A stretch of DNA of 64,000 bases from Planctomycetaceae bacterium (GTDB taxonomy: Bacteria > Planctomycetota > Phycisphaerae > UBA1845 > UTPLA1): NCBI GenBank assembly GCA_011525745.1, contig WYBU01000122.1, forward strand, positions 38,463 to 102,462, read 5' to 3'. Shown piece after piece: positions 1 to 8,541 of the stretch (positions are counted from its first letter, which is position 1; each line of letters starts with the position of its first letter). The translations under genes and the position numbers were made by a program. Below the pieces are notes generated by a model. That model did no database searches, was not told the origin of the DNA, and worked only from the letters and a program-made list of their open reading frames with translations.

Positions 1-13
1 CGGCGTACCCTCC

Positions 14-1534
14 ATGCGAGTTCCACGGCTGATATGCGCCGCGGCGCTGCTGGCGCTGTGCGGCGCGGCCTGGTGGTCGCTGCCGAGCGGCATCTGCATG
101 GACGACTCCGGCGAGTTGCAGCTCGCTTCGATCGTGCTCGGCGTCATGCACCCTCCAGGATCGGCGCTCATCGTTCTGCTCGGCTATCCCTTCACCCGAC
201 TGGCGGCGTTTGAGCCGGCCTACGGCGTTACGCTGATGAACTGGCTGGCCGGTGTAGCGGTGCTCACGTTGACGATGAACCTGCTGCTGCGGCTGGAAGT
301 CCGCTGGCAGGCGGCGCTGGCGGCCGTTCTCGGACTGGGCGCCTGGAGCGTTTTCTGGGAGTTGTGGACGGCCCCGGACGTCTATGTTCCGATCCTGCTG
401 TTGATCGTTCTGCTGGCGCAGGCGTTGCTGCGCTGGGAGGAATCCGGGCGGCGGCGCGATCTGTTCCTGGCAGCGCTATTCATGGGATGCCTGCTAGGCT
501 CGCGCAACAGCACGTTGACGTATCTGCCGTTCGTTCTCGCGGCCGGCGCGCTGATTGCGCGGCGCCGGCCGGTCAGCGGCCTGCGTCGCAAGTTCGGCGC
601 GGCCGGCGTCGCCCTGACGTTGGCGGGTCTGCTCACTCCGCCCGCGGTGGCAGTGGGTTATCTGTGGCTTCGCGACGCGCCCACGACGGAATACAACTAC
701 ATCACGCAATGGAACGAGGCCGGCAAGCTGTTCCCGCCGGATCGATTCGACGCCGGGATCAAGCTGGAACGTCTGCGCTGGCTGCTGACGGCGCAGCAGT
801 ACTGGACCGAGTTCAACCCATCGCCGCGAAACCAGTGGTATCGCCTGAATCGATTCATCGACGAGACGACGGCGATGGGTTTCGCCAAGCTGCTGCCGCT
901 GGTTGGACTGGCCATTGCGGGCGGCGTCGTCATGTTTCGGCGTCGCTTCGGCCTGACGGTGGCGATGACGGGCGTATTCCTGGCCGAGTGCGCGTTCCTC
1001 CTGTCGTACTATGTCACGAACCTGTACACGATGACGCTGCCGGTCACGTGGCTGCTGGTTGTACTCGGCGCGATCGGAACCGAGGCGGCCCTTCGCCGGG
1101 CGACGGCGGATTTCGAGCACCGCGGCATCGATCCGGCCGGACCGGTCGCGGCGTTTGTGCTGGTGCTGGTGCTGGGTTCGGCGGCCTTCTTCTGTGCGAG
1201 GCGGATGACCGCGCCGCCGCCGCCCGCGAAGGCCGAGGCGCGGTCGCGGATCGCGCAGATTCGCTGGGCCGATGTTCCGCAGGACGCCGTGATCGTGACG
1301 CGTTGGCCGCATGTGGCGCCTGTTTGGTATGGATCGCTGATCAAGGGAGGACGTTCCGATTTGCGTGTGGTTTGTCCGCAACTTTTCACCTGGCACCGAT
1401 TCGTAACCGAGTGCACCGCGCCGGTTTATTACCCATTGGATTACCGCATTCTTACGCCGCCCAAGTGGCGCCTTCAGCCCGAACACGGCATGTGGCGACT
1501 CATCAGGCCGACGACTCAACCGGACCAGGAGTGA
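14..1534 (+). CDS. DUF2723/GT117-like integral membrane glycosyltransferase
   Basis: A 506-residue polytopic membrane protein. After a first membrane segment (about residues 5-22) it has an acidic loop with D30, D31 and E34, then HPPG at 46-49, the arrangement seen in the DUF2723 (GT-C fold) family, whose members are thought to move sugars from lipid-linked donors on the outer face of the membrane. Roughly ten hydrophobic segments follow, then a soluble C-terminal region from about residue 400. The acceptor and donor cannot be told from sequence. The frame stays open to the window edge, but the ATG at 14 directly precedes a natural first membrane helix. The next gene starts 7 bp after the stop, so the two may be cotranscribed although their functions look unrelated. 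The family call is good; the substrate is unknown. Confidence 0.75.
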   Translation: MRVPRLICAAALLALCGAAWWSLPSGICMDDSGELQLASIVLGVMHPPGSALIVLLGYPFTRLAAFEPAYGVTLMNWLAGVAVLTLTMNLLLRLEVRWQAALAAVLGLGAWSVFWELWTAPDVYVPILLLIVLLAQALLRWEESGRRRDLFLAALFMGCLLGSRNSTLTYLPFVLAAGALIARRRPVSGLRRKFGAAGVALTLAGLLTPPAVAVGYLWLRDAPTTEYNYITQWNEAGKLFPPDRFDAGIKLERLRWLLTAQQYWTEFNPSPRNQWYRLNRFIDETTAMGFAKLLPLVGLAIAGGVVMFRRRFGLTVAMTGVFLAECAFLLSYYVTNLYTMTLPVTWLLVVLGAIGTEAALRRATADFEHRGIDPAGPVAAFVLVLVLGSAAFFCARRMTAPPPPAKAEARSRIAQIRWADVPQDAVIVTRWPHVAPVWYGSLIKGGRSDLRVVCPQLFTWHRFVTECTAPVYYPLDYRILTPPKWRLQPEHGMWRLIRPTTQPDQE

Positions 1535-1541
1535 ACGACTC

Positions 1542-4500
1542 ATGCTACGCGCCATCATCGAATGGTCGCTGCGCCACCGCGTCGAGGTCGTCGCGCTGAC
1601 GATCACCCTGGCCGCATGGGGCGCGAACTCGCTGATGAGCCTGCCGATTGACGCCTTTCCCGACACGACGCCGGTGATGGTGCAGATCAACGCCGTCGCC
1701 CCGGCACTGGGGCCGGAGGAAATCGAGCAGCAGGTGACCATGCCCATCGAGCGGGCCATTGCCGGCCAGCCGAGCCTGACAGAAGTACGCTCGATCAGCA
1801 AATTCGGTTTCTGCCAGACGACGGCCGTCTTCGCCGACGGCACCCCGATCTATCTCGCGCGGCAGATGGTGCAGGAGCGCCTGGCGACGGTCGATCTGCC
1901 GGAGGGCCTGGCGCGCCCGGAGGCCGGGCCGATTACGAGCGGGCTGGGCGAAATCCTGCACTACATCATCAGCAGCCCCGTCCGCGATCTGACCGAGCTG
2001 ACCGAGCTGCATGATTGGGAGATCAAGCCGCTGCTGGTTTCGGTGGCGGGAGTCGCCGAGATTAACACTTGGGGTGGACTGCGCAAGCAATATCACGTTC
2101 TCGTCGACCCCGCGCTTCTGATCAAGCATGACCTACAGCTCAGCGACGTCCTGGACGCACTAAGGCACAACAACCTCAGCGCCGGCGGCGGGACCATCGA
2201 GCAGAGCGGCGAATTGCACGTCGTATACGGACTGAGCCTGACCACCAACCCGGCGGAAATCGGCGCGATCGTCATCACGGCTGTCGACGGCGTGCCGATT
2301 CGCGTGCGCGACGTGGCGGAAGTGCGCACCGGGCATGAAATCCGCCGCGGCGGCGTGACGGCCAACGGACAGGGCGAAGTGGTTCACGGACTGGGCTTCA
2401 TGGTCATGGGCGAAAACAGTCACGAGGTGACGCGCCGCCTCGAAGCCCGGTTGAACGAGTGCCGGAAGAATCTGCCGCCCGACGTGGAACTGAAGGTGGT
2501 CTACGCCCGCACGGAACTGGTCGACCGGGTGATCGCCACGGTGCGCACCAATCTGCTCGAAGGGGCGCTGCTGGTGGTCGCCGTGCTGTTCGCCTTCCTC
2601 GGCAACCTGCGCGCGGGGCTGATCGTGGCCCTGGCAATCCCGCTTTCGATGCTGTTCGCCTTCTCGGCCATGCTCAAGTTCGGGATCGCCGCCAGTCTGC
2701 TGAGCCTCGGCGCGATCGACTTCGGGCTGATCGTCGACAGCGCCGTCATCAGCGTCGAGAACAGCGTGCGGCGGCTGGGTGAGACCGCGGGCGATGCGGG
2801 CGTGTCGCCGGCGGGCGCCTCCGGCGAACGCATCGACGTGCGACACGTGGTTCGCGACGCGGCGGTCGAAGTGCGGCGGCCGACGATGTTTGGCGAGCTG
2901 ATCATCATGATCGTCTATGTGCCCATCCTGCTGCTGGAAGGCGTGGAGGGCAAGCTGTTCCGTCCGATGGCGTTGACGGTGATTTTCGCGCTGTCGGCGT
3001 CGCTGGTGCTGTCGCTCACGCTGATCCCCGTGCTCAGCAGCCTGTTCCTGCGACCGAAGCGTGTGCGTCGAGATCGCCTGCTGGTTCGAGCAGCCCAATC
3101 GGTTTACCGGCCGATGCTGAAGATGGCGCTGTCGCATCGCGCCATCGTTTGCGTGGCAGCGCTGGGGCTGCTGGGCGGCGGGGCGTGGCTGGCGCTGCGG
3201 CTGGGCGCGGAATTCATCCCGCGGCTGTCCGAAATGGCGATCACGCTGAACGCGGTACGACTGTCGGGCGTGTCGCTTGACGAATCGTTGCGCTATTCGA
3301 CGCGGATCGAGCGAGTCGTTCGCGAGGAATTCCCGGACGAGGTGCGCGACGTGTGGAGCCGCACCGGCACGGCGGAGATCGCCACCGATCCGATGGGACT
3401 GGAGGTGACGGACGTGTTCGTCACGCTCACCCCCCGTGCGCAGTGGAAGAAGGCCCGCACGCAGGAAGAACTCGAGGCCAAGCTCAACGAAGCACTGACC
3501 GATTTGCCGGGCATGAATCTCGTCTTCTCGCAGCCGATCGAGATGCGCATCAACGAAATGCTGGCGGGCATCCGCGCCGACGTGGGCGTCAAACTGTTCG
3601 GCGACGATCTGGAAGTGCTGAAGGCCTCGGCCGGCGAGGTTGCGGACGTGTTGTCGGCCATCCCCGGCGCGCAGGACGTATCGGTCGAGCAGATCACCGG
3701 CCTGCCGGTGCTGGAAGTGCGGATCGATCAGGACGCCGTGGCGCGCTACGGCGTGCCGGCGGCGCACGTGCTGGAAGTGATCGAGGCGCTCGGCGGCATC
3801 AAAGCCGGGGAAATCCGCGAAGGGCAGCGGCGATTCGACCTCGTTGCAAGGCTGCCGGACCGATTCCGCGAAAACCCCGACGCGGTGCGGCAGATTCTGA
3901 TCCAGACCGTCGCGGGCGAGCGCATCCCGCTGACGCATCTGGCGACGATACGCGAGATCGAGGGGCCGGCGACGATCAGTCGCGAGTGGCAGAAGCGGCG
4001 GATCATCGTGCAATGCAACGTGCGGGGGCGCGATCTGGGCGGATTCGTCGGCGAGGCACAGCGCCGCCTGGCGGAACTGGTCGTTCTGCCGCAGGGCTAT
4101 TTTCTTCAGTTCGGCGGACGATACGAGCATCTGATCCGCGCGAGTCTGCGGCTGTCGATCATCGCGCCGCTGGCGCTGGGCGCGGTGCTGGTGCTGCTCT
4201 ATCTCAGCACGCGCTCGCTGCGCGATGCGCTGATCGTGTTTACCGGCGCGCCGTTCGCCGCGCTGGGCGGCGTGCTGGCGCTGTGGCTGCGCGACATGCC
4301 GTTCACCATCTCGGCGGGCGTCGGATTCGTGGCCGTCAGCGGCGTGTCGATGCTCAACGGGCTGGTGCTTGTGTCCACGATCAAGCAGCAGGTCGCCAAG
4401 GGACTGAGCCTGAACGAGGCGATCGAGAAGACACGCCTGCTGCGGCTGCGGCCCATTCTGATGACCGCGCTGGTGGCCGCGCTGGGGTTCGTACCGATGG

Positions 4501-4679
4501 CGTTCAACACGGGCGTCGGCGCCGAGGTGCAGCGTCCGCTCGCGACGGTCGTGATCGGCGGCGTCATCGCCGACAACCTGCTGACGGTGCTGGTGCTGCC
4601 GGCGCTTTATTCGCTGGCGGGATCGGCAAGCCGCGGACGCCGCACCCAGATCGACGAACCGGCAACGGCGCCGACCTGA
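1542..4679 (+). CDS. czcA: CzcA/CusA-type heavy-metal efflux RND transporter
   Basis: Inner-membrane pump subunit of the heavy-metal efflux RND family, which exports divalent or monovalent metal ions using the proton gradient. At 1045 residues it has the usual length and architecture: a first helix at about 13-30, a large periplasmic porter domain, a helix bundle, a second porter domain and a final bundle. The proton-relay acidic triad of CzcA is intact in helix 4 (D393, D399, E406, in the contexts AIDFG, IVDSA and VEN). An AGGAG lies about 10 bp before the ATG, inside the end of the upstream gene. No membrane-fusion (CusB) or outer-membrane (CusC) partner is present in the window downstream, so partners must be encoded elsewhere or upstream. 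Metal specificity is not deducible. Confidence 0.9.
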   Translation: MLRAIIEWSLRHRVEVVALTITLAAWGANSLMSLPIDAFPDTTPVMVQINAVAPALGPEEIEQQVTMPIERAIAGQPSLTEVRSISKFGFCQTTAVFADGTPIYLARQMVQERLATVDLPEGLARPEAGPITSGLGEILHYIISSPVRDLTELTELHDWEIKPLLVSVAGVAEINTWGGLRKQYHVLVDPALLIKHDLQLSDVLDALRHNNLSAGGGTIEQSGELHVVYGLSLTTNPAEIGAIVITAVDGVPIRVRDVAEVRTGHEIRRGGVTANGQGEVVHGLGFMVMGENSHEVTRRLEARLNECRKNLPPDVELKVVYARTELVDRVIATVRTNLLEGALLVVAVLFAFLGNLRAGLIVALAIPLSMLFAFSAMLKFGIAASLLSLGAIDFGLIVDSAVISVENSVRRLGETAGDAGVSPAGASGERIDVRHVVRDAAVEVRRPTMFGELIIMIVYVPILLLEGVEGKLFRPMALTVIFALSASLVLSLTLIPVLSSLFLRPKRVRRDRLLVRAAQSVYRPMLKMALSHRAIVCVAALGLLGGGAWLALRLGAEFIPRLSEMAITLNAVRLSGVSLDESLRYSTRIERVVREEFPDEVRDVWSRTGTAEIATDPMGLEVTDVFVTLTPRAQWKKARTQEELEAKLNEALTDLPGMNLVFSQPIEMRINEMLAGIRADVGVKLFGDDLEVLKASAGEVADVLSAIPGAQDVSVEQITGLPVLEVRIDQDAVARYGVPAAHVLEVIEALGGIKAGEIREGQRRFDLVARLPDRFRENPDAVRQILIQTVAGERIPLTHLATIREIEGPATISREWQKRRIIVQCNVRGRDLGGFVGEAQRRLAELVVLPQGYFLQFGGRYEHLIRASLRLSIIAPLALGAVLVLLYLSTRSLRDALIVFTGAPFAALGGVLALWLRDMPFTISAGVGFVAVSGVSMLNGLVLVSTIKQQVAKGLSLNEAIEKTRLLRLRPILMTALVAALGFVPMAFNTGVGAEVQRPLATVVIGGVIADNLLTVLVLPALYSLAGSASRGRRTQIDEPATAPT

Positions 4680-4717
4680 CGCCGCGAAACGTTATCGCTT
4701 GATCGCCGGCCGCTGCC

Positions 4718-4870
4718 TTATCCGAACCGCGACCGTGAGGGAGCGGCGGAAGACGTCGCCTGCTCAGCACAGCCCAAGATCGTGGCCATCGAGCGCCGTA
4801 GCACGAACTCGAATAGGCCCCATCCCTCAGCGCGTTTCCTGCCGCTCCCTCGCGGTCGCGGTTCGGATAA
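4718..4870. repeat. Paired inverted 30-bp repeat between convergent genes
   Basis: Positions 4718-4747 and 4841-4870 are inverted copies of the same 30-bp sequence (core CCGAACCGCGACCGTGAGGG), differing at one base, with about 93 bp of unrelated sequence between them. The pair fills the spacer between two convergent genes. Related copies lie at 13565-13712 and 46723-46774. It could be a REP/BIME-like element or a bidirectional terminator. Confidence 0.8.
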
Positions 4871-4927
4871 GGCGCTGAACCTCGCGCATCGATCCGACGA
4901 CATGCCCACGACGATAATCACGGCACG

Positions 4928-6046
4928 TTACTTCGCGAAACGCACGCAATAGATCGGCGGCAAATGGGCCGAGACGCACTGCCACGAATCGCCCTGGTTC
5001 TCCGAGACGAACAACGCGCCGGTCGTCGTGCCGAACGCCAGCCGGTCGCCGGTCGCGTCGATGTCCAGCGCGTGACGGAACGTCAGGTCGTAGGCGTGTT
5101 CCTGCGGCAGGCCGTCGCGCAACACGTCGAACGACTTGCCGCCGTCGCGCGTGCGCGACACGACCAGCTTGCCATCGACCGGAATGCGTTTCTCGTCGCT
5201 GATGCCCGGCACGAACCAGGCGGTGTCGGGATTGAACGGATGAACCGACACGCCAAAGCCGAACGCCGACGGCTGCGCGGCCTTGATCTCGTGCCAACTC
5301 TTGAGATCGTCGGTCGAGCGAAAGATGCCGTTGTGGTGCTGCGCCCAGCAGGTCGTGGGTCGCGAACGACACTGGACCATGCAGTGCGGGTCCTGAATAT
5401 GCGGATCGAATGCCCGCTCGGGCGGCATGTAGGCGGCCCGCATGCCGTCGGCTCGACAGTTCCACGTCTCGCCGCCGTCCTCGCTCAGCCACACGCCGCC
5501 GCAGGATACGCCGACGGCGATGCGCCGTGCGTCGCGCGGGTCGACGCAAATCGAGTGAATGCCGGGCAGTTCCGCCCCGCCTCCGAACCACTCGGCCCGC
5601 TTGGGATGGTCCCACAGCGGACGGACGAGGTTCCAGCTCGCCCCGCGATCGGTCGAGCGAAACAGTCCGCCGGGAATCGTTCCGCACCACAGCACGCCCG
5701 GTTCGTCCGGCCCACCGGTTTCAAGCGACCAGATGAGTTCGAGGCTCCACGGCACGGGCTTCTGATTGACTGGGTTGATCGTGTCGGGAATGCCCTCGGG
5801 CTTGGGCGGATACGTCGGCACGGCGATCTCTTCCCACGTCACGCCGCCGTCATTCGAACGGTGCATCTTGACGCCGAAATGCCCATGCCCCAGCGCCGCG
5901 TAAAGGCAGCCGTCGCGCGAATCGTGCATCAGCATCGGGCTGTTGTCGCCGAGAAATGCCGCGCGGCCGACGCGCCACTGCCGCGGTCCCCGCCGCTCGA
6001 TCGTGAAAACGCCCTTGCGCGACGAGACGAAGATTCGATCGGACAT
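4928..6046 (-). CDS. Asp-box (BNR/sialidase-type) beta-propeller protein
   Basis: A 372-residue cytoplasmic-looking protein with no signal peptide, built of six Asp-box (SxDxGxTW-like) repeats: RSNDGGVTW, RSTDRGASW, LSEDGGETW, RSTDDLKSW, RTRDGGKSF and VSENQGDSW. Such repeats cap the hairpins of sialidase or sortilin-like beta-propellers, but no sialidase catalytic set is obvious, so enzymatic activity should not be assumed. I chose the ATG at 6046 because GAGGGAG lies 5 bp upstream; a longer frame reaches 6082. The gene follows a MoaD/ThiS-like gene by 84 bp on the same strand and very probably shares its promoter at 6449-6477. The pairing suggests that the propeller and the ubiquitin-like protein act together, but no role is established here. 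Confidence 0.8.
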   Translation of the reverse strand: MSDRIFVSSRKGVFTIERRGPRQWRVGRAAFLGDNSPMLMHDSRDGCLYAALGHGHFGVKMHRSNDGGVTWEEIAVPTYPPKPEGIPDTINPVNQKPVPWSLELIWSLETGGPDEPGVLWCGTIPGGLFRSTDRGASWNLVRPLWDHPKRAEWFGGGAELPGIHSICVDPRDARRIAVGVSCGGVWLSEDGGETWNCRADGMRAAYMPPERAFDPHIQDPHCMVQCRSRPTTCWAQHHNGIFRSTDDLKSWHEIKAAQPSAFGFGVSVHPFNPDTAWFVPGISDEKRIPVDGKLVVSRTRDGGKSFDVLRDGLPQEHAYDLTFRHALDIDATGDRLAFGTTTGALFVSENQGDSWQCVSAHLPPIYCVRFAK

Positions 6047-6130
6047 GCAAGCTCCCTCGTTTGAATGAGCGATTGCGTTCACGCAGACCCGCGTCGCCCG
6101 GCCGCGGCGCCCGCCCCCGCATCTCCGGCC

Positions 6131-6400
6131 TCAGCCGCCCGAAAGCGCCTGCATCACGCATACGTGCGCGCCGTCCGCCACTTCGTCGCTCAGCCCGACG
6201 CGGTCGCGAAGGGGACGGCCATTGATAAAAACCACCATGTGCCGGCGCAGCGCACCCTGATCGTCGAGCACGTAGCCGCGGGCTTTTGCGTTTTCGGCGA
6301 ACACGGCGTTCAGCAAATCGCGCACGGTGCGACCGCTGACCGTCATGGACGGACAGGGAACGTGACGCTGGATGTTGGCTGTGAAGCTGACGGTGGCCAT
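6131..6400 (-). CDS. MoaD/ThiS-family ubiquitin-like sulfur-carrier protein
   Basis: Small protein (89 residues) with a beta-grasp pattern: a short N-terminal strand (MATVSFTANIQRH), the segment VSGRTVRDLLNAVF, the strand VVFINGRPL and the terminal ALSGG. The C-terminal diglycine is the residue pair that is adenylated and thiocarboxylated in MoaD and ThiS, so the protein can plausibly carry sulfur or form isopeptide bonds. None of moaA-E, thi or a MoeB/ThiF-like activating enzyme is in the window. The ATG at 6400 begins the domain; the frame runs open upstream to 6592, past the putative promoter, so the longer start is unlikely. It is the first gene of a two-gene unit with the Asp-box propeller. 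Confidence 0.75.
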   Translation of the reverse strand: MATVSFTANIQRHVPCPSMTVSGRTVRDLLNAVFAENAKARGYVLDDQGALRRHMVVFINGRPLRDRVGLSDEVADGAHVCVMQALSGG

Positions 6401-6448
6401 GATCAGGAATGCGGTGGTGAGGATTCCGGCCCCAAGCCACTGATTCGC

Positions 6449-6477
6449 ACAATAATAGCCTTCCAAAGCCGCGTCAA
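6449..6477 (-). promoter_or_regulatory. Sigma70-like promoter for the moaD-like/propeller unit
   Basis: On the minus strand TTGACG (6477-6472) and TATTGT (6454-6449) are separated by 17 bp. The predicted transcript starts near 6442, about 40 bases before the moaD-like start at 6400. This is sequence inference only. Confidence 0.5.
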
Positions 6478-6500
6478 CCGCACGCCGCGGAGCGGTGCCC

Positions 6501-6530
6501 TTGCCGCGCGTCATGATCGGCTCGTATAGT
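6501..6530 (+). promoter_or_regulatory. Sigma70-like promoter for the haem-motif secreted protein
   Basis: TTGCCG (6501-6506) and TATAGT (6525-6530) are 18 bp apart, with the predicted start near 6537 and a leader of about 49 bases before the ATG at 6586. It is divergent from the promoter at 6449-6477. Confidence 0.45.
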
Positions 6531-6585
6531 CCGATCGTCGGCCGCGACCGCTGTGCGGACGGCCCATCGATATCCGAGGACGAAC

Positions 6586-7851
6586 ATGACACGATTCATC
6601 AGTTTCATCGGCGTACCCGCATTCGCGGCCGCGGCGATTGCCGCGGCGGCATGGGCCGATCCCGGCGTCGTGATCACCCACGACGGACAGAAGCTGCACG
6701 GCGACGTCAGCGAGGTCGGCGACGCCGTGGAAGTGGCCGTCGGCAGGAAGGTCCAGCGCTTCGCGCGTTCCGACGTGAAGTCGGTGCGGTACGACGAGGA
6801 GATCGAGACGGAATACCAGGCCAGGTCCCGCGATGCGGGCATCAACGATCCGGCCGCCCAGGCGAAACTGCTGGAGTGGTGCATCGCGCAGGGGCAGCCC
6901 GAGATCATCTCGCGACAGGCGTATCGCGTCCTGCAATTGCAGCCGGACCACGAGGCCGCGCGGACGGCGATGAAAGAGGCCAACGACATCATCGCCGCCG
7001 AGCGCGCCGCGGAACAGGCGGCGGCCGACGAACGCAAGGCGGCGACCGATCGACGCAAACCGAAGGAGCGCGAGCCGAAAGCGGACGGCGACGGCGCGGC
7101 CGGCCGGCGGCTGACGAAGGACGAGGTGAACCGGCTGCGTTTCATGGAACTGCGTTTGCCGCGCACGCGGTCGGACGAGCCGGAAAACGTGCGCGTGACG
7201 ATTCCCGGCGACGTGGCGGAGGAATTTCTGCGCGGGGTCCAGGGACGGACGGGCTACGAGGGGCGCGAGGGGCGCGAGCAGTTCATGAAGCTGGCGCCGC
7301 ATGAGAAGCTGGCACGCATCGTCGTGGACTCCGGACGCGACGATTTCGAAAAGTTCGTCAGCCGCATCGAAATCCGTTCCGATCCCGAGGTGTTCGCGAC
7401 GTTCAAGTCCAAAGTCATGCCGCGCGTCATTCAGGGCTGCGCGTCCGCCCGTTGCCACGGCGGGGCCGGCGCGGACGAGACCGGCCTGCGGCTCTTCGAC
7501 GATCCCTTGCGTTCGCCGGAGACAACTTACGCCAACTTCCTGGTGCTCAACGAATACACGATCAAGCCGCCGGGCGGTCGCGAATATCGCATGATTGACC
7601 GCGCCCGGCCCGACGATTCGCTTCTGCTGGCGTGGCTGACGCGGCCCGACGCGACGCATGTTCCCGTGCCGCACCCGGGCGAATCGAAACTCAAGCCGTT
7701 GTTCCGCACGCGCGAGCATCCCGGTTACGTGGCGATTCGCGAATGGATCGACTCGCTGCGCGAGCCGCAGCCGGATTACGGCGTGCGCATCCGCCCGGCG
7801 CCGACCTCGCAACCGGCGGGGAAACCGACGGATGAGGACGACGATGATTAG
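6586..7851 (+). CDS. Secreted planctomycete protein with CxxxxCH haem-like motif
   Basis: A 421-residue exported protein. The ATG at 6586 has GAGGA about 6 bp upstream and opens a clear signal peptide (residues 1 to about 24, ending in AAAAWA). A charged, Arg/Lys/Glu-rich helical region spans about 145-185. Near residue 285 the sequence GCASARCHGG resembles the CxxxxCH variant of the c-type cytochrome motif common in planctomycete surface proteins; it is followed by a block typical of that domain (GLRLFDD, then PGGREYRMIDRARPDDSLLLAWL). Whether haem is bound is unproven, because the spacing is one longer than the canonical CxxCH. It ends 49 bp before thpR on the same strand. Confidence 0.65.
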   Translation: MTRFISFIGVPAFAAAAIAAAAWADPGVVITHDGQKLHGDVSEVGDAVEVAVGRKVQRFARSDVKSVRYDEEIETEYQARSRDAGINDPAAQAKLLEWCIAQGQPEIISRQAYRVLQLQPDHEAARTAMKEANDIIAAERAAEQAAADERKAATDRRKPKEREPKADGDGAAGRRLTKDEVNRLRFMELRLPRTRSDEPENVRVTIPGDVAEEFLRGVQGRTGYEGREGREQFMKLAPHEKLARIVVDSGRDDFEKFVSRIEIRSDPEVFATFKSKVMPRVIQGCASARCHGGAGADETGLRLFDDPLRSPETTYANFLVLNEYTIKPPGGREYRMIDRARPDDSLLLAWLTRPDATHVPVPHPGESKLKPLFRTREHPGYVAIREWIDSLREPQPDYGVRIRPAPTSQPAGKPTDEDDDD

Positions 7852-7900
7852 CCGCGACACCAGCGCATGAGCGGCGATTTTCGCGCGAGCGAAACCTGTC

Positions 7901-8482
7901 ATGCAGCCCATCCGTTCCTTTGTCGCGATCGAGCTTCCCGACGTGGCGCGGCACGATCTGTCTCGGCTTGTTTCTCGACTGGATTCGGGCGTTTCGGGCG
8001 TGCGCTGGATTCCGGCGAATCAAATGCACCTGACGCTCAAGTTTCTGGGCGACATCGACGAGCGCGATCTGCCGATGTTGTGCGATTTGTTGAGCGAAGC
8101 GGCGCTGGAGTGCGAGCCTTTTCACCTGAGCCTGCGCGGCGCCGGCTGTTTTCCGCCGAGCGGCCCGGTGCGGATCGTGTGGGCCGGTCTGGAGGAACCG
8201 ACCGGCCGCTTGGCGCGGCTTCACGAGCGGTGCGAGGCGCTGTTTGCGGGGCTGGGATTCAAGCAGGAACATCGGGCCTTTCGGGCGCACGTGACGATGG
8301 CGCGCGTGAAGTCGGCGCGAGCCGGCGCCGAAATCCGGCAGCGCGTCGCGGCTCACGTCGACTTCGCGGGCGCTACGTTCGACGTCGACGAAATTGTGTT
8401 CTACCAGTCGTTGCTCGAACGCGACGGGGCGAAATACGTCGCGCTGAGCCGCCACGGATTGGGGCAGGAGCGGGAATCGTAA
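7901..8482 (+). CDS. thpR: RNA 2',3'-cyclic phosphodiesterase (LigT/ThpR)
   Basis: A 193-residue member of the 2H phosphoesterase superfamily, which opens 2',3'-cyclic phosphates on RNA ends and was first described as a 2'-5' RNA ligase. Both catalytic HxTx motifs are present: HLTL beginning at H43 (followed by KFLG) and HVTM beginning at H130. The start MQPIRSFVAIELP is the standard family N-terminus. The length is normal. It follows the haem-motif gene and converges on the methyltransferase gene with a 59-bp gap. Confidence 0.92.
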   Translation: MQPIRSFVAIELPDVARHDLSRLVSRLDSGVSGVRWIPANQMHLTLKFLGDIDERDLPMLCDLLSEAALECEPFHLSLRGAGCFPPSGPVRIVWAGLEEPTGRLARLHERCEALFAGLGFKQEHRAFRAHVTMARVKSARAGAEIRQRVAAHVDFAGATFDVDEIVFYQSLLERDGAKYVALSRHGLGQERES

Positions 8483-8541
8483 AGCGACGACCGCCAGCTC
8501 CGCGGACGACGCCGTGAATCACGGGCGGCCGGTGGAGCCGC

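Noticed and set aside
4928..6046. Calling the Asp-box protein a sialidase
   Set aside because: The Asp boxes are clear, but I could not see the arginine triad or nucleophile expected of a sialidase, and there is no signal peptide.
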